Below are positions 17,888-26,865 of a DNA stretch of 64,000 nucleotides, piece after piece (the first letter of the stretch is position 1; each line of letters begins with the position of its first letter). Source of the stretch: UBA8231 sp036011085 (GTDB lineage Bacteria > Latescibacterota > UBA2968 > UBA8231); contig DASCMS010000073.1 in the NCBI GenBank assembly GCA_036011085.1, forward strand, positions 1 through 64,000, read 5' to 3'. Below the pieces are notes generated by a model. It had not been told where the DNA came from. It searched no databases and saw only the letters and a list, made by a program, of their open reading frames with translations. Position numbers and translations under genes: made by a program.

Positions 17888-18616
17888 ATGCAAACGGCTA
17901 CGGACAGGCTCGGCAGCTCGCAGTTTCCGTCGACGGATACCACCGAACGGCTGCTGGTGACACGTGCACAGCGAGGCGAGACGGATGCCATGCAGGAAAT
18001 CCTGGTGGCGCATGCCGACAGAGTAGAGCGGCTCGCGCGGGGCATCGTCAAGAACCCGATGGATGCGGAGGAGGTCGTCCAGGATGTCTTCGTGGCAGTG
18101 ACGAAGAAGATCGACCGTTTCCGGGGCGATGCCGCCCTGTCAACCTGGATCCACCGGATCACGGTCAACACGGCTGTCATGCACCTGCGACGGGATCGTT
18201 CCTCCAGGATGGTCTCACTGGAAAACCAACCCGGGCGGGGCCGACGCGATGTGGATTCGGCTCTGCGGGACGAATTCTGGGACGTCGTGTGGCAAGCGGT
18301 GGACGGTCTCGATGAAAAGCACCGCACCGCGTTTCTACTGCGTGCCGTCGATGGCCTGTCCATGGAGGCGGCCGCCCGCTGTGTCGGTCTGAAGGTCCCC
18401 GCCTTCAAGTCGCGACTGCACCGGGCGCGCCTCGATCTACGCGCCGGGCTTGGCGGTTATTTCGACGGAGCCGGTCAGCGACCACGGCGCTACCCGCCTG
18501 GCGTGAAAGTGATCCATGGGAACACTTCACAGTTCGAGGCCTTTTTGGACATGTTATTTCGAGGGCAAGGCAGTTCCAGGGTGCGGCCCCCATCAACAGG
18601 AATCAGCTCCCGATGA
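17888..18616 (+). CDS. ECF-type RNA polymerase sigma factor
   Basis: The 242-residue protein has sigma region 2 (about 25-100: LVAHADRVERLARGIV, NPMDAEEVVQDVFVAVTKK, RGDAALSTWIHRITVNTAV). Region 4 follows (about 130-190: LDEKHRTAFLLRAVDGLSME, GLKVPAFKSRLHRARLDLR). A non-conserved tail of about 50 residues follows. No anti-sigma gene is adjacent. Its stop overlaps the cfa start as ATGA (18613-18616), so the two are translationally coupled. This links the sigma factor to envelope-lipid modification, perhaps a membrane stress response (inference). Confidence 0.9.
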   Translation: MQTATDRLGSSQFPSTDTTERLLVTRAQRGETDAMQEILVAHADRVERLARGIVKNPMDAEEVVQDVFVAVTKKIDRFRGDAALSTWIHRITVNTAVMHLRRDRSSRMVSLENQPGRGRRDVDSALRDEFWDVVWQAVDGLDEKHRTAFLLRAVDGLSMEAAARCVGLKVPAFKSRLHRARLDLRAGLGGYFDGAGQRPRRYPPGVKVIHGNTSQFEAFLDMLFRGQGSSRVRPPSTGISSR

Positions 18617-19953
18617 AACAGCCCCATGCAGACGACACCCTGGCCCTCGTGATCTTCCTCCTCGAGGAGATCTTCGGTGATATCGAACCACGCAACTTCG
18701 CTGTCCGTCTGTGGGATGGCTCGGTGTGGGGATCCGCCGCCGGCGCCAGCACCGCGTTCACACTCGTGCTGCAGCATCCGGGGGCCCTGCGCCGCATGCT
18801 GCTGAAGCCGACCGAGGAGAATCTTGCCCGCTGCTTCATCCGCGGCGATTTCGACATCGAAGGCGACTTTGAGGCGGTCGTGCCCATGTCGCGCGCCCTG
18901 CTGGCCATACCTCGCTCGATCTGGGACAAGGCCAACCTGGCTCTGCGGCTGCTGCGATTGCCGGATACCGCGACTGGCCATGATGACGCCCGGGCGCCCG
19001 ACATCGGAGGCGCCTCGCACTCCACGTCGCGGGACCAGCAGGCCGTCACCCATCACTACGATGTCTCCAACGACTTCTACAAGTTGTGGCTCGACGATCG
19101 CATGGTCTATTCCTGTGCCTGTTTCACCGAACAGGACAACGACCTCGATCGAGCCCAACTGCGCAAACTGGACATGCTGTGCCGCAAGCTGCGACTGCAG
19201 CCGGGACAACGATTGCTCGACATCGGATGTGGCTGGGGTGGTCTGTTGCGTCACGCTGTCGAGCAGTACGGCGTCGAAGGTGTGGGTATCACCCTCAGCG
19301 CGCCCCAGGCGGACGAGGCCAACGCCCGCTTCGCGGCTGCCGGCATCGCCGACCGCTGCCGGGCAGAAATACTCGACTACCGCGATCTGGCCGATGAAGG
19401 CTTTGACGCGATCGTCAGCGTCGGCATGGTCGAGCACGTGGGTGGCGAGCATCTCGACGAGTACTTCGCCGCCGCCTATCGCCTGCTCCGCCCGGAGGGC
19501 GTCTTCCTGCTGCACGGCATCGGCGATCTGGCGGGCCGACCGGAGCGCAAGGTGAGGGGATTCGTGCGCACTTACGTTTTCCCGGACAGCGATCTGCCCC
19601 CGATCACCACGGTACTCGGCGCGGCCGAGGTGCATGATTTCGAGGTACGCGACGTGGAGAGCCTGCGCGAGAACTACACCGGGACGCTGCGCCACTGGGC
19701 CCGGCGTCTGGAAGCCCGTCGGGACGAGGCCGTCGCTGAAGTCGGCGAAGAGACCTATCGGATCTGGCGACTGTACCTGTCGGGCTGTGCCTGGTGGTTC
19801 GAGCGCGGCTATATCAGCGTCTTTCAGTCCCTCTTCGTCAAGCGCTCCGCCACGGGTACCGCGGGCCTGCCCCTCAACCGGTTCGACTGGTACGAGGCGA
19901 CACCGAGACTCAACTCGATGTTGCGGGATCGCCGCCCTTCGGTCGCTTCGTAA
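18613..19953 (+). CDS. cfa: Cyclopropane-fatty-acyl-phospholipid synthase
   Basis: This SAM-dependent enzyme converts cis double bonds of membrane phospholipid acyl chains to cyclopropanes. The 446-residue protein has the expected N-terminal lipid-binding domain. The catalytic domain carries VTHHYDVSNDFYKLWLDD, MVYSCACFTE, the SAM motif LLDIGCGWGGLLRHA, VGITLSAPQ, and VSVGMVEHVGGEHLDEYF. The C-terminal WARRLEARRDE and FVKRS stretches also fit. It is coupled to the ECF sigma gene upstream, and its 3' end overlaps the convergent sterol-desaturase-like gene by 44 bp. Confidence 0.95.
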   Translation: MKQPHADDTLALVIFLLEEIFGDIEPRNFAVRLWDGSVWGSAAGASTAFTLVLQHPGALRRMLLKPTEENLARCFIRGDFDIEGDFEAVVPMSRALLAIPRSIWDKANLALRLLRLPDTATGHDDARAPDIGGASHSTSRDQQAVTHHYDVSNDFYKLWLDDRMVYSCACFTEQDNDLDRAQLRKLDMLCRKLRLQPGQRLLDIGCGWGGLLRHAVEQYGVEGVGITLSAPQADEANARFAAAGIADRCRAEILDYRDLADEGFDAIVSVGMVEHVGGEHLDEYFAAAYRLLRPEGVFLLHGIGDLAGRPERKVRGFVRTYVFPDSDLPPITTVLGAAEVHDFEVRDVESLRENYTGTLRHWARRLEARRDEAVAEVGEETYRIWRLYLSGCAWWFERGYISVFQSLFVKRSATGTAGLPLNRFDWYEATPRLNSMLRDRRPSVAS

Positions 19954-20737
19954 GCGGATACAGCAGGCGTCGGGGCACGCCCTCGGAATAGGATTCCATG
20001 CCCGCAAAACCCAGGGACGCGGGGGCCTCCGCGTCTGCCGGCCAGTACACCGTGCCGAAGAGCCAGTCCCAGACGCTGAGCACCTGGCCGAAGTTCTGGC
20101 CTCCGGCGTCATGTTGTTCGACATCGTGGTGCCACACGTGCATACGCGACGAGTTCAGGATGTACCGCAGTCGACCGTAGGCGAAGCGCAGATTGGCGTG
20201 ATTCAGCCCCAGCGCCAGAGTCCAGACGATGCCTATGACGAGCATCACCCTGCCATCGATCCCGAGAATGACCAGGGGCAGGTAGGACAGCGTCTTGTAG
20301 ATGACGATCTCGGCCCAGTGGAAACGGAAATTGCCGATCCAGTCCAGCTGCCGGATGCTGTGATGCAGCTTGTGGAACTCCCACAGCCAGGACACGTTGT
20401 GCAGCAGGCGATGGATGTTCCACTCGACGAAGTCTTTCAGCACCAGGAATACGAGAAACTGCAGCCACAGTGGCTTGCCTGCCAGCAGCTGAAGAGACTC
20501 CGGCAGCGGCAGACCCAGCCCCAGCAGGAGATCGTTGAACAGGATGACGGCCCTGCCGGTGAACAGCGCCAGGATGAAGCCCAGGTAGTGCCCGTTGAAC
20601 ACGAGCCAGAACAGATCCTGCCAGATTCCCTCCCGCAGGACCCGCTGTTGCCCACGCCACGGCCGCAGGCGCTCCAGCAGAAAGCAGAGGAGCGAAATCG
20701 CCGTCAACCAGAAGTAGTACTGGGCGTAGATCGGCAT
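19910..20737 (-). CDS. Sterol desaturase / fatty acid hydroxylase family membrane protein
   Basis: The 275-residue integral membrane protein has the di-iron histidine clusters of the family: HRLLH, HKLHH, NHANLRF and HVWHHDVEQHD, with several hydrophobic helices in the first 170 residues. Family members hydroxylate or desaturate lipids with oxygen. It converges with cfa (44-bp overlap at the 3' ends). Its proximity to a lipid-modifying enzyme suggests a role in membrane lipids (inference). The DUF255 gene upstream ends 7 nt before its start, so they are likely cotranscribed. Confidence 0.88.
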   Translation of the reverse strand: MPIYAQYYFWLTAISLLCFLLERLRPWRGQQRVLREGIWQDLFWLVFNGHYLGFILALFTGRAVILFNDLLLGLGLPLPESLQLLAGKPLWLQFLVFLVLKDFVEWNIHRLLHNVSWLWEFHKLHHSIRQLDWIGNFRFHWAEIVIYKTLSYLPLVILGIDGRVMLVIGIVWTLALGLNHANLRFAYGRLRYILNSSRMHVWHHDVEQHDAGGQNFGQVLSVWDWLFGTVYWPADAEAPASLGFAGMESYSEGVPRRLLYPLTKRPKGGDPATSS

Positions 20738-20743
20738 GGCTGA

Positions 20744-23206
20744 CTACTCGCCGAACAGGGCCGCTTCGATTGCCACCGGCATGGTCACCTCCGATGCGGC
20801 CAGACACTGCACGTCGTTGCAGGCCTGAAAACGCAGCGTCACCGACAGGCGATCCGATGACATGGACGGGGCGCCGTCCTTGAGTTGCAGCCGGGCCTGC
20901 ACGATGGCCGTATCGGTGTACACGGATATGGAGTCGTCGTAGAACGCGGGTGTGAACATGTGGGCCTGCGGGTACTCGACGGCGACGGCCTCCACGGGCA
21001 GACCACTGGGAACACGCAGCGTCGTCGGGATCAGAAAGTCGTAGGATGCCGGGTTGGCGTTGATGTGCCAACCGTCGGCTACCGCCAGGCGGGCAGTCAC
21101 CTGAAAGGGGGCGCCGGCCGTGAGTCGATCCACCGACACGAAGGCCGCCGTCGCCACATACTCGTCACTGCCCAACATGCGCGAGGTTGTTGCGCCTTTC
21201 GGCGCCAGGCCTGACAGGAGATCGGGCAGGTCACGGTGCACGGCCAGCAGCATATGCGAAAAACCGCCCGGGCTACGGGTCATGGCCCCGGCAAAGGCCT
21301 GCAGCGTCCCCCGCGCCTTCGTCCGGTACGCCTCCCGCCCGGTGATCCTGGCCAGCTCGATCAGCACATGGGCAGCCACCGAGTTGCCGGAGGCCATCGC
21401 CCCGTCATGGGGGTTCTTGGACTGAGCGATCAGGGCCTCGGAACGATCGGTCACGAAGAAGCCGCCGTCCTGCTCATCCCAGAAGGTGCGGTCCATCGTC
21501 GCCGCCAGCTCCTCCGCCTGGCGCCGGTAGCCCTGCTCCCCCGTCGCCCGGTACAGTCCCAGCAACCCGCGCGCCAGGTAGGCATAGTCCTGCTGGAACG
21601 CGTCGTGTCCGACACGACCGTCCCGGTAGCTGCGCTGCAAACGACCCTCGCCATCTCGCAGCCGCTGCCAGACGAAGGCCGCCGCCTGCCGCGCCGTGTG
21701 CAGATACTGCTCGTGCCCAAGGATCTCGTACCCGTAGGCGTAGGCGTCGATCATCATGCCGTTCCAGCCGCTCAGAATCTTGGTGTCGAGCAGCGGTGCC
21801 GGCCGTTGCTGACGAATAGCCAGAAGCTGCTGCCGCAAAGGTGCCAGCCTGTCGTTGAGCGCCGACGGCTCCACCCCCTGCTCTGCCGCCACGTCGGCCA
21901 GCGAGCGAGGCATGAACAGCACGCCCCGATCTCCTTCCGGCATGGGAGCCAGATCGTAGACTGAAAAGAACACTCCGGCGTCGGCGCCGAGAATCTGTCG
22001 GATCTCGGGCTTCGTCCACAGATAGGACAGCCCCTCGATACCCCCGGTCTCTGAATCGAGGGCCGAGTAGAAGCCACCCCCCGGCAAGCGCATGACTCGG
22101 TCCGTGAAAGCGAAGATGTCCTGTGCCGCCTGCCGCAGTTCATCGCTGCCCGTCAACTCGTACGCGTGCAGATAGGCCCTGGCCAGGGCTGCCTGATTGT
22201 AGAGCATCTTCTCAAAATGTGGGATGCGCCATCGGTGGTCGGTGGCGTAGCGATGGAAACCGCCTCCGAGGTGATCCCGAATCCCCCCGCGCGCCATCTG
22301 CTCCAGGGTATGACGCACCAGACGCAGCAGATTCTCGTCTCCGCTTCGGCCGTACTGCGCCATCAGCAGTTCCAGATCCATATCCGGGGGAAACTTCGGC
22401 GCCTTCCCGAAGCCACCGTAGCCCTCGTCGAACCGTCCTTGCAGTCGCTTGATGGCTCCGTCGATCAGGCCCCGGGTCAGAGCGCCAGGGTCACCCGAGG
22501 CCCCCTGTGCCTCCTGGCTCCGCCTGACCCGTTCGGTCAGTTGCTCCGCCTGCTGCTCGACCTCCTGCCGACGTTCCTCCCAGGCTTCATGCAGGGCGGC
22601 GAGGACCTCGGGAAACCCCGGCCTGCCGTACTTGCTGACCGGAGGGAAATACGTACCGGCGAAGAACGGCTTCAGCGTCGGTGTCATGAACACGGAGTTG
22701 GGCCAACCGCCGCCGCCGGTCAGCAGCTGCGTGGCCGTCATATAGATGCCGTCCAGGTCGGGCCGCTCTTCGCGGTCCACCTTGATGTTGACGAACCACT
22801 GGTTCATGACGCGCGCGATCTGCTCGTTGGAGAAGACTTCGCGCTCCATCACGTGACACCAGTAACAGGTGGAGTAGCCCACCGACAGAAAGATCGGCCT
22901 GTCCTCGGCGCGGGCCCGCTCCAGCGCTTCGGGGCCCCAGGGGTACCAGTCAACGGGGTTATGGGCGTGCAGCAGCAGGTAGGGGCTGGTCTCGCCGACC
23001 AGCGCGTTGGTGTACTTCCATGAGCCGTCGGCATTCTGCAGCGCCGTGCTGTGGGGTGGTCCTTCTTCGGCGAGGGCCGCGGCGGGACCCGCTGTCATGA
23101 CGGGCAGAGGCGTGGGTCCCTGCCAGACGAACCATGCCAGGACAACGAGCACTGCCACTGCGCCCCCCCCGGACAGGACCTGACGGCGACGGTGCAGATC
23201 GATCAC
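20744..23206 (-). CDS. DUF255 (YyaL/SSP411-like) protein with C-terminal DsbD-type domain
   Basis: The 820-residue protein starts with a membrane anchor (LSGGGAVAVLVVLAWFVW). A thioredoxin-like DUF255 domain (about 75-240) has HNPVDWYPWGPEAL and the CYWCHVMEREVFSNEQIA redox motif. An (alpha/alpha)6 barrel follows (GGGFHRYATDHRWRIPHFEK, YLWTKPEI). Residues about 690-810 resemble the DsbD N-terminal domain (DGWHINANPASYDFLIPT, FQACNDVQCLAA). It is probably anchored facing the periplasm with a thiol-redox role; the family is poorly characterised. GTG 23206 is chosen because it overlaps the aldolase stop as GTGA; the frame is open to 23329. Confidence 0.82.
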   Translation of the reverse strand: MIDLHRRRQVLSGGGAVAVLVVLAWFVWQGPTPLPVMTAGPAAALAEEGPPHSTALQNADGSWKYTNALVGETSPYLLLHAHNPVDWYPWGPEALERARAEDRPIFLSVGYSTCYWCHVMEREVFSNEQIARVMNQWFVNIKVDREERPDLDGIYMTATQLLTGGGGWPNSVFMTPTLKPFFAGTYFPPVSKYGRPGFPEVLAALHEAWEERRQEVEQQAEQLTERVRRSQEAQGASGDPGALTRGLIDGAIKRLQGRFDEGYGGFGKAPKFPPDMDLELLMAQYGRSGDENLLRLVRHTLEQMARGGIRDHLGGGFHRYATDHRWRIPHFEKMLYNQAALARAYLHAYELTGSDELRQAAQDIFAFTDRVMRLPGGGFYSALDSETGGIEGLSYLWTKPEIRQILGADAGVFFSVYDLAPMPEGDRGVLFMPRSLADVAAEQGVEPSALNDRLAPLRQQLLAIRQQRPAPLLDTKILSGWNGMMIDAYAYGYEILGHEQYLHTARQAAAFVWQRLRDGEGRLQRSYRDGRVGHDAFQQDYAYLARGLLGLYRATGEQGYRRQAEELAATMDRTFWDEQDGGFFVTDRSEALIAQSKNPHDGAMASGNSVAAHVLIELARITGREAYRTKARGTLQAFAGAMTRSPGGFSHMLLAVHRDLPDLLSGLAPKGATTSRMLGSDEYVATAAFVSVDRLTAGAPFQVTARLAVADGWHINANPASYDFLIPTTLRVPSGLPVEAVAVEYPQAHMFTPAFYDDSISVYTDTAIVQARLQLKDGAPSMSSDRLSVTLRFQACNDVQCLAASEVTMPVAIEAALFGE

Positions 23207-24258
23207 GCGGCGGCGACGGCGGTGCCGCGCACCATCTCCCGAGTTGTCTCCAGCACGTAGGCGGCGTCCTCGACACTGGCGTGCCGGTTGGTCACCAGGC
23301 GCACCCCGTGCGGCGGGCGCGGATTGCACTTGATGCCCGCCGATGCCCAGCGATCGATCAGCTGCGCCGTCGTCCAGCCCAGTTCTGCCACATCGACCAT
23401 GATGATGTTCGTCGGTCGTGGGGCCCGTGTCGCCCGGATGCCGTCGATGGCGCTCAGGCCTTCCTCCAGGAGGCGGGCTGTCTCGTGGTCCTCTGCCAGA
23501 CGCTCGACCATCGTCTCGAGGGCGACGATCCCCGCCGCGGCGATGATCCCCGCCTCGCGCATGGCACCACCGAGGCGCTTGCGGGCCCGGTAGGCTTCGT
23601 CAACGAACTCACGCGTGCCGCACAGCAGCGAGCCCACCGGCGCGCTGAGCCCCTTGGAAACGCAGAACATGACCGAGTCGACGGTGGCGGTGATCTGCTT
23701 GACGTCGACACCGAGAGCGATGGCGGCATTGAACACGCGAGCGCCATCGAGGTGGACTTTCATGCCCTGCTCGCGGGCAGCCTCCGTCACGGCTGCCATC
23801 TCCTCCACGCTCCAGACGGAGCCGGCGGCGTTGTTGTGTGAGTTTTCCAGACAGAGGAGCGTGGTCCGGGGAAAGTGCGGGTTCGGCGCCCGCAAGGTCT
23901 CTTCGAACTGCTGTCGCGTGAAGATCCCCTGGTTCCCCTTCACCGAACGCACGGTGAGTCCGGCGATGTTGGCGTACGTCCCGGCCTCCCAGCAGTACAC
24001 GTGAGCGAGCTCCTCAGCGATCATCTCCTCGCCGGGGTGGGTGTGGGCCAGCATGGCGGCGGTGTTGCCCATGGTGCCACTGGGCACGTAGAGGGCGGCC
24101 TCCATGCCGACCTTTGCCGCTGCCAGCTCCTGCAGGCGGTTCACCGTGGGATCCTCGCCGTAGACGTCGTCACCGACGTCGGCGTGATGCATTGCCTCCC
24201 ACATGGCCTCGGTGGGACGGGTGAGGGTGTCGCTGCGCAGATCTACCGTGCGATCCAT
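23203..24258 (-). CDS. ltaE: Low-specificity L-threonine aldolase (GntG/LtaE family)
   Basis: This PLP enzyme cleaves L-threonine or allo-threonine to glycine and acetaldehyde. At 351 residues it is full length. It has VDLRSDTLTRPTEAM, DDVYGEDPTVNRLQE, YVPSGTMGNTAAMLAH, the PLP-contacting LDGARVFNAA, and the Schiff-base lysine in CVSKGLSAPVGSLL. It is the first gene of a minus-strand pair, with its stop overlapping the GTG start of the DUF255 gene, and is divergent from the GGT gene. Related beta-eliminating lyases are an alternative, but the motif set fits aldolases well. Confidence 0.9.
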   Translation of the reverse strand: MDRTVDLRSDTLTRPTEAMWEAMHHADVGDDVYGEDPTVNRLQELAAAKVGMEAALYVPSGTMGNTAAMLAHTHPGEEMIAEELAHVYCWEAGTYANIAGLTVRSVKGNQGIFTRQQFEETLRAPNPHFPRTTLLCLENSHNNAAGSVWSVEEMAAVTEAAREQGMKVHLDGARVFNAAIALGVDVKQITATVDSVMFCVSKGLSAPVGSLLCGTREFVDEAYRARKRLGGAMREAGIIAAAGIVALETMVERLAEDHETARLLEEGLSAIDGIRATRAPRPTNIIMVDVAELGWTTAQLIDRWASAGIKCNPRPPHGVRLVTNRHASVEDAAYVLETTREMVRGTAVAAA

Positions 24259-24352
24259 TCGATCCCTACAGTGTTGGCTCCGTCTGGAGTCATTCCTTTA
24301 TTAGTTCGGAGATTCAAGCGGCAAAATTAACCGCACCGGAGAACTCTGTCGA

Positions 24353-25987
24353 ATGTCCTTTCCGTCGCACGGACTCGCCCACCGCTCCACCGTCACGGGT
24401 CGCCGCGGCATGGTCGCTTCCGGCCATCCTCTGGCCTCGCTGGCAGGTGTCCGCATCCTGCTGGAGGGGGGCAACGCCATCGATGCGGCCATCGCCACCG
24501 CCGCCGCCCTCAACGTCGTCGAGCCGTATATGTCCGGCATCGGCGGCGTCGGCTACATGCACATCTACTCAGCGCGGGACAAGGAGCACAAGGTCTGCGA
24601 TTATGTGGGCCTGACGCCGGCGGCCACCGACATCGACATGTATGAGGAAGATGCCCAGCAGGATCGTGGACCCCTGTCACCGCTGGTGCCCGCCGCCTGT
24701 GCCGGCTGGATGGAGTCGCTGCGTCGCTACGGTTCCATGGACGCTGCCGACGTATTTGCGCCGGCCATCGAGCTGGCCGAGGGTGGCTTCGCCCTCACCG
24801 TCAAGAACTCTGCCTTCTTTGCGGGCAACGTCAACGACCTGCGCCAGTACCCCTCTTCTGCCAGCACCTATCTGGTGGATGGCCGCTGCCCCGAACCGGG
24901 GGAGATCCTCGTGCAGCAGGATCTGGCCGAGACCTTCCGCGCCGTCGCCGCCGACGGTCCGGACGTGTTCTACGGCGGTCCGATCGGTGACGTCATCGCC
25001 GCCTTCATGGCCGACGTGGGTGGCATCCTGTCCAAGCAGGATCTGCTCGACAACAGGCCACAGTGGCTCGAGCCGCTCGGTGTCGACTACCGCGACTGGA
25101 CCGTGTGGGCGCCACCGGCTCCGTGTCAGGCGATCCAGTATCTGGAGACACTGAAGCTGCTGGAAGGTTTCGATATTGCCGGTATGGGCCACAATACGGC
25201 TGACACGCTGCACACCTTCATCGAAGCGGTGAAGCTGGCCTGTATCGACCGCATCACCTACGCCACTGCTGACGGCAGCCCGACAGGCGGGTTGCTCTCC
25301 GACGGCTACTGCGAGCAGCGCCGCAAGCTCATTGGCGAGACCTCGGCAGTGTCCATGGGCGACACCTTCCGGACAGAAGAGCAGAAGGGCGAGGTCGCTG
25401 CCGGTGATCCCGAGCCCTGGATGAAGAACGAGTGCACGACGCACTTCGATACGATCGACGCCGACGGCAATGCCGTGGCCTGTACGCAGAGTCTCGGCTC
25501 CGGCTTCGGATCGGCCATGGTCGTCCCCGGCACCGGTATCGCGCTGAACAACTTCATGCGCTGGTTCGACAACGTCGAGGGCAGCCCCAATGCCATCGGG
25601 CCGTCCAGGAAAAACGAGATGTGTGTGTCCCCGGCGCAGGTCTGGGACAAGGACGGTCTGCGTTTGCTGATCGGCACACCCGGGTCGTACGGAATCCTGC
25701 AGACCACACCGCAGATGATGATGAACGTGCTCGATCACGGCATGAACGTGCAGGCCGCCATCGAAGCACCACGCCTCAAGGCAACACGTAACCACAGCGT
25801 CGACATCGAGACGCGTATCCCCGCTGACGTCCGCGCCGAGCTCGAGCGGCGCGGTCACCAGCTGTCCGAGCTGGGCGACTGGTCGCCCGGCGTCGGCGGC
25901 GGCCAGGGAATCCATGTCGATCCCGGCTCCGGCGCCTTTATGGGCGGCGGCGATCCACGCCGTGACGGGTACGCCCTGGGCTGCTGA
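24353..25987 (+). CDS. Gamma-glutamyltransferase family protein
   Basis: The 544-residue Ntn-hydrolase has GMVASGHPLASLAGVRILLE, GGNAIDAAIATAAALNVVEP, and the autocleavage site in NECTTHFDTIDADGNAVAC with the nucleophile Thr. The small-subunit GSGFGSAMVVPGTGIALNN and GTPGSYGILQTTPQMMMN also fit. There is no signal peptide, unlike periplasmic E. coli Ggt, so it may be a cytoplasmic relative acting on other gamma-glutamyl or amide substrates. The stop overlaps the next gene's start as TGATG, indicating coupling to the methyltransferase. Confidence 0.9.
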   Translation: MSFPSHGLAHRSTVTGRRGMVASGHPLASLAGVRILLEGGNAIDAAIATAAALNVVEPYMSGIGGVGYMHIYSARDKEHKVCDYVGLTPAATDIDMYEEDAQQDRGPLSPLVPAACAGWMESLRRYGSMDAADVFAPAIELAEGGFALTVKNSAFFAGNVNDLRQYPSSASTYLVDGRCPEPGEILVQQDLAETFRAVAADGPDVFYGGPIGDVIAAFMADVGGILSKQDLLDNRPQWLEPLGVDYRDWTVWAPPAPCQAIQYLETLKLLEGFDIAGMGHNTADTLHTFIEAVKLACIDRITYATADGSPTGGLLSDGYCEQRRKLIGETSAVSMGDTFRTEEQKGEVAAGDPEPWMKNECTTHFDTIDADGNAVACTQSLGSGFGSAMVVPGTGIALNNFMRWFDNVEGSPNAIGPSRKNEMCVSPAQVWDKDGLRLLIGTPGSYGILQTTPQMMMNVLDHGMNVQAAIEAPRLKATRNHSVDIETRIPADVRAELERRGHQLSELGDWSPGVGGGQGIHVDPGSGAFMGGGDPRRDGYALGC

Positions 25988-26865
25988 TGACGACCGACTC
26001 CGCTTTCCATCGGTCTACAGCCTCGTCCTCTGTGGATGTGTGGTGCGAGGACTGTGTCGCTGGACTCAGCCAGCGCCTCGAGCCTGGCTCCGTCGACGTG
26101 GTGGTCACCTCGCCTCCGTACAACCTGGGCACGCGCTACAAGAAATACGACGACACGCTGGCTCGTCAGGACTATGTGGACTGGATGGGACACTGGGGTC
26201 AGGCCGTGCACGGCGCGTTGTCCGACGGAGGTTCGCTGTTTCTCAACATCGGCGGCAAACCCTCCGATCCGTGGGGACCCTTCGAAGTGTTGATGAAGCT
26301 GCGCCAACACTTCGAACTGCAGAACGTCATCCACTGGATCAAGTCCATCGCCATCCAGAAAGAAGACGTTGGTCGTTATCCGGGGATCACCGGCAATGTC
26401 TCCGTCGGCCACTACAAGCCCATCAACAGCCCCCGGTACGTCAACGACTGCCACGAGTACATCTTCCACCTGACGAAGACGGGCAATGTGCCGCTGGATC
26501 GGCTCGCCGTGGGAGTGGAATACCAGGACAAGTCGAACGTCGCCCGCTGGAATGGCGCCAAGGAGGACGTACGTTGTCGGGGCAACACCTGGTTCGTCCC
26601 CTACCGAACGATTCAGAGCCGTGACAAGCAGCGGCCGCACCCGGCAACCTTCCCGGTGAAGATCCCGGAGATGTGCGTGCGGCTCCATGGACTGGATCGC
26701 ACCCGCCGTGTCGCCGATCCCTTCCTCGGCATCGGCTCATCGGCGGTGGCCTGCGTACAGCTGGGAGTGGACTTCGTCGGTTTCGAGAGCGACGTCGACT
26801 ACTGGTCCCAGGCCTGTGTAACCGTCGACGAGGCGCTGGCGGCACGCACGAAGGAGACCACGTGA
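25987..26865 (+). CDS. Site-specific DNA methyltransferase, amino-MTase (N4-C/N6-A)
   Basis: The 292-residue protein has catalytic motif IV TSPPYNLG near residue 42 and the SAM motif DPFLGIGSSAVACVQLG near residue 240. This is the beta-type order with the catalytic motif first. The middle holds NDCHEYIFHLTKTG and HPATFPVKIPEMCVRLH, typical of such DNA MTases. No restriction endonuclease or specificity gene is adjacent, so it looks like an orphan methylase. It sits between GGT and RraA genes, overlapping both (TGATG and GTGA). Confidence 0.9.
   Translation: MTTDSAFHRSTASSSVDVWCEDCVAGLSQRLEPGSVDVVVTSPPYNLGTRYKKYDDTLARQDYVDWMGHWGQAVHGALSDGGSLFLNIGGKPSDPWGPFEVLMKLRQHFELQNVIHWIKSIAIQKEDVGRYPGITGNVSVGHYKPINSPRYVNDCHEYIFHLTKTGNVPLDRLAVGVEYQDKSNVARWNGAKEDVRCRGNTWFVPYRTIQSRDKQRPHPATFPVKIPEMCVRLHGLDRTRRVADPFLGIGSSAVACVQLGVDFVGFESDVDYWSQACVTVDEALAARTKETT

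Noticed and set aside
18490..20124. 544-codon minus-strand ORF opposite cfa
   Set aside because: cfa has full SAM and catalytic motifs; the antisense frame has none.
26673..26861. Extended N-terminus for the RraA protein
   Set aside because: It lies inside the methyltransferase; RraA homology begins at GTG 26862, which overlaps the methyltransferase stop as GTGA.
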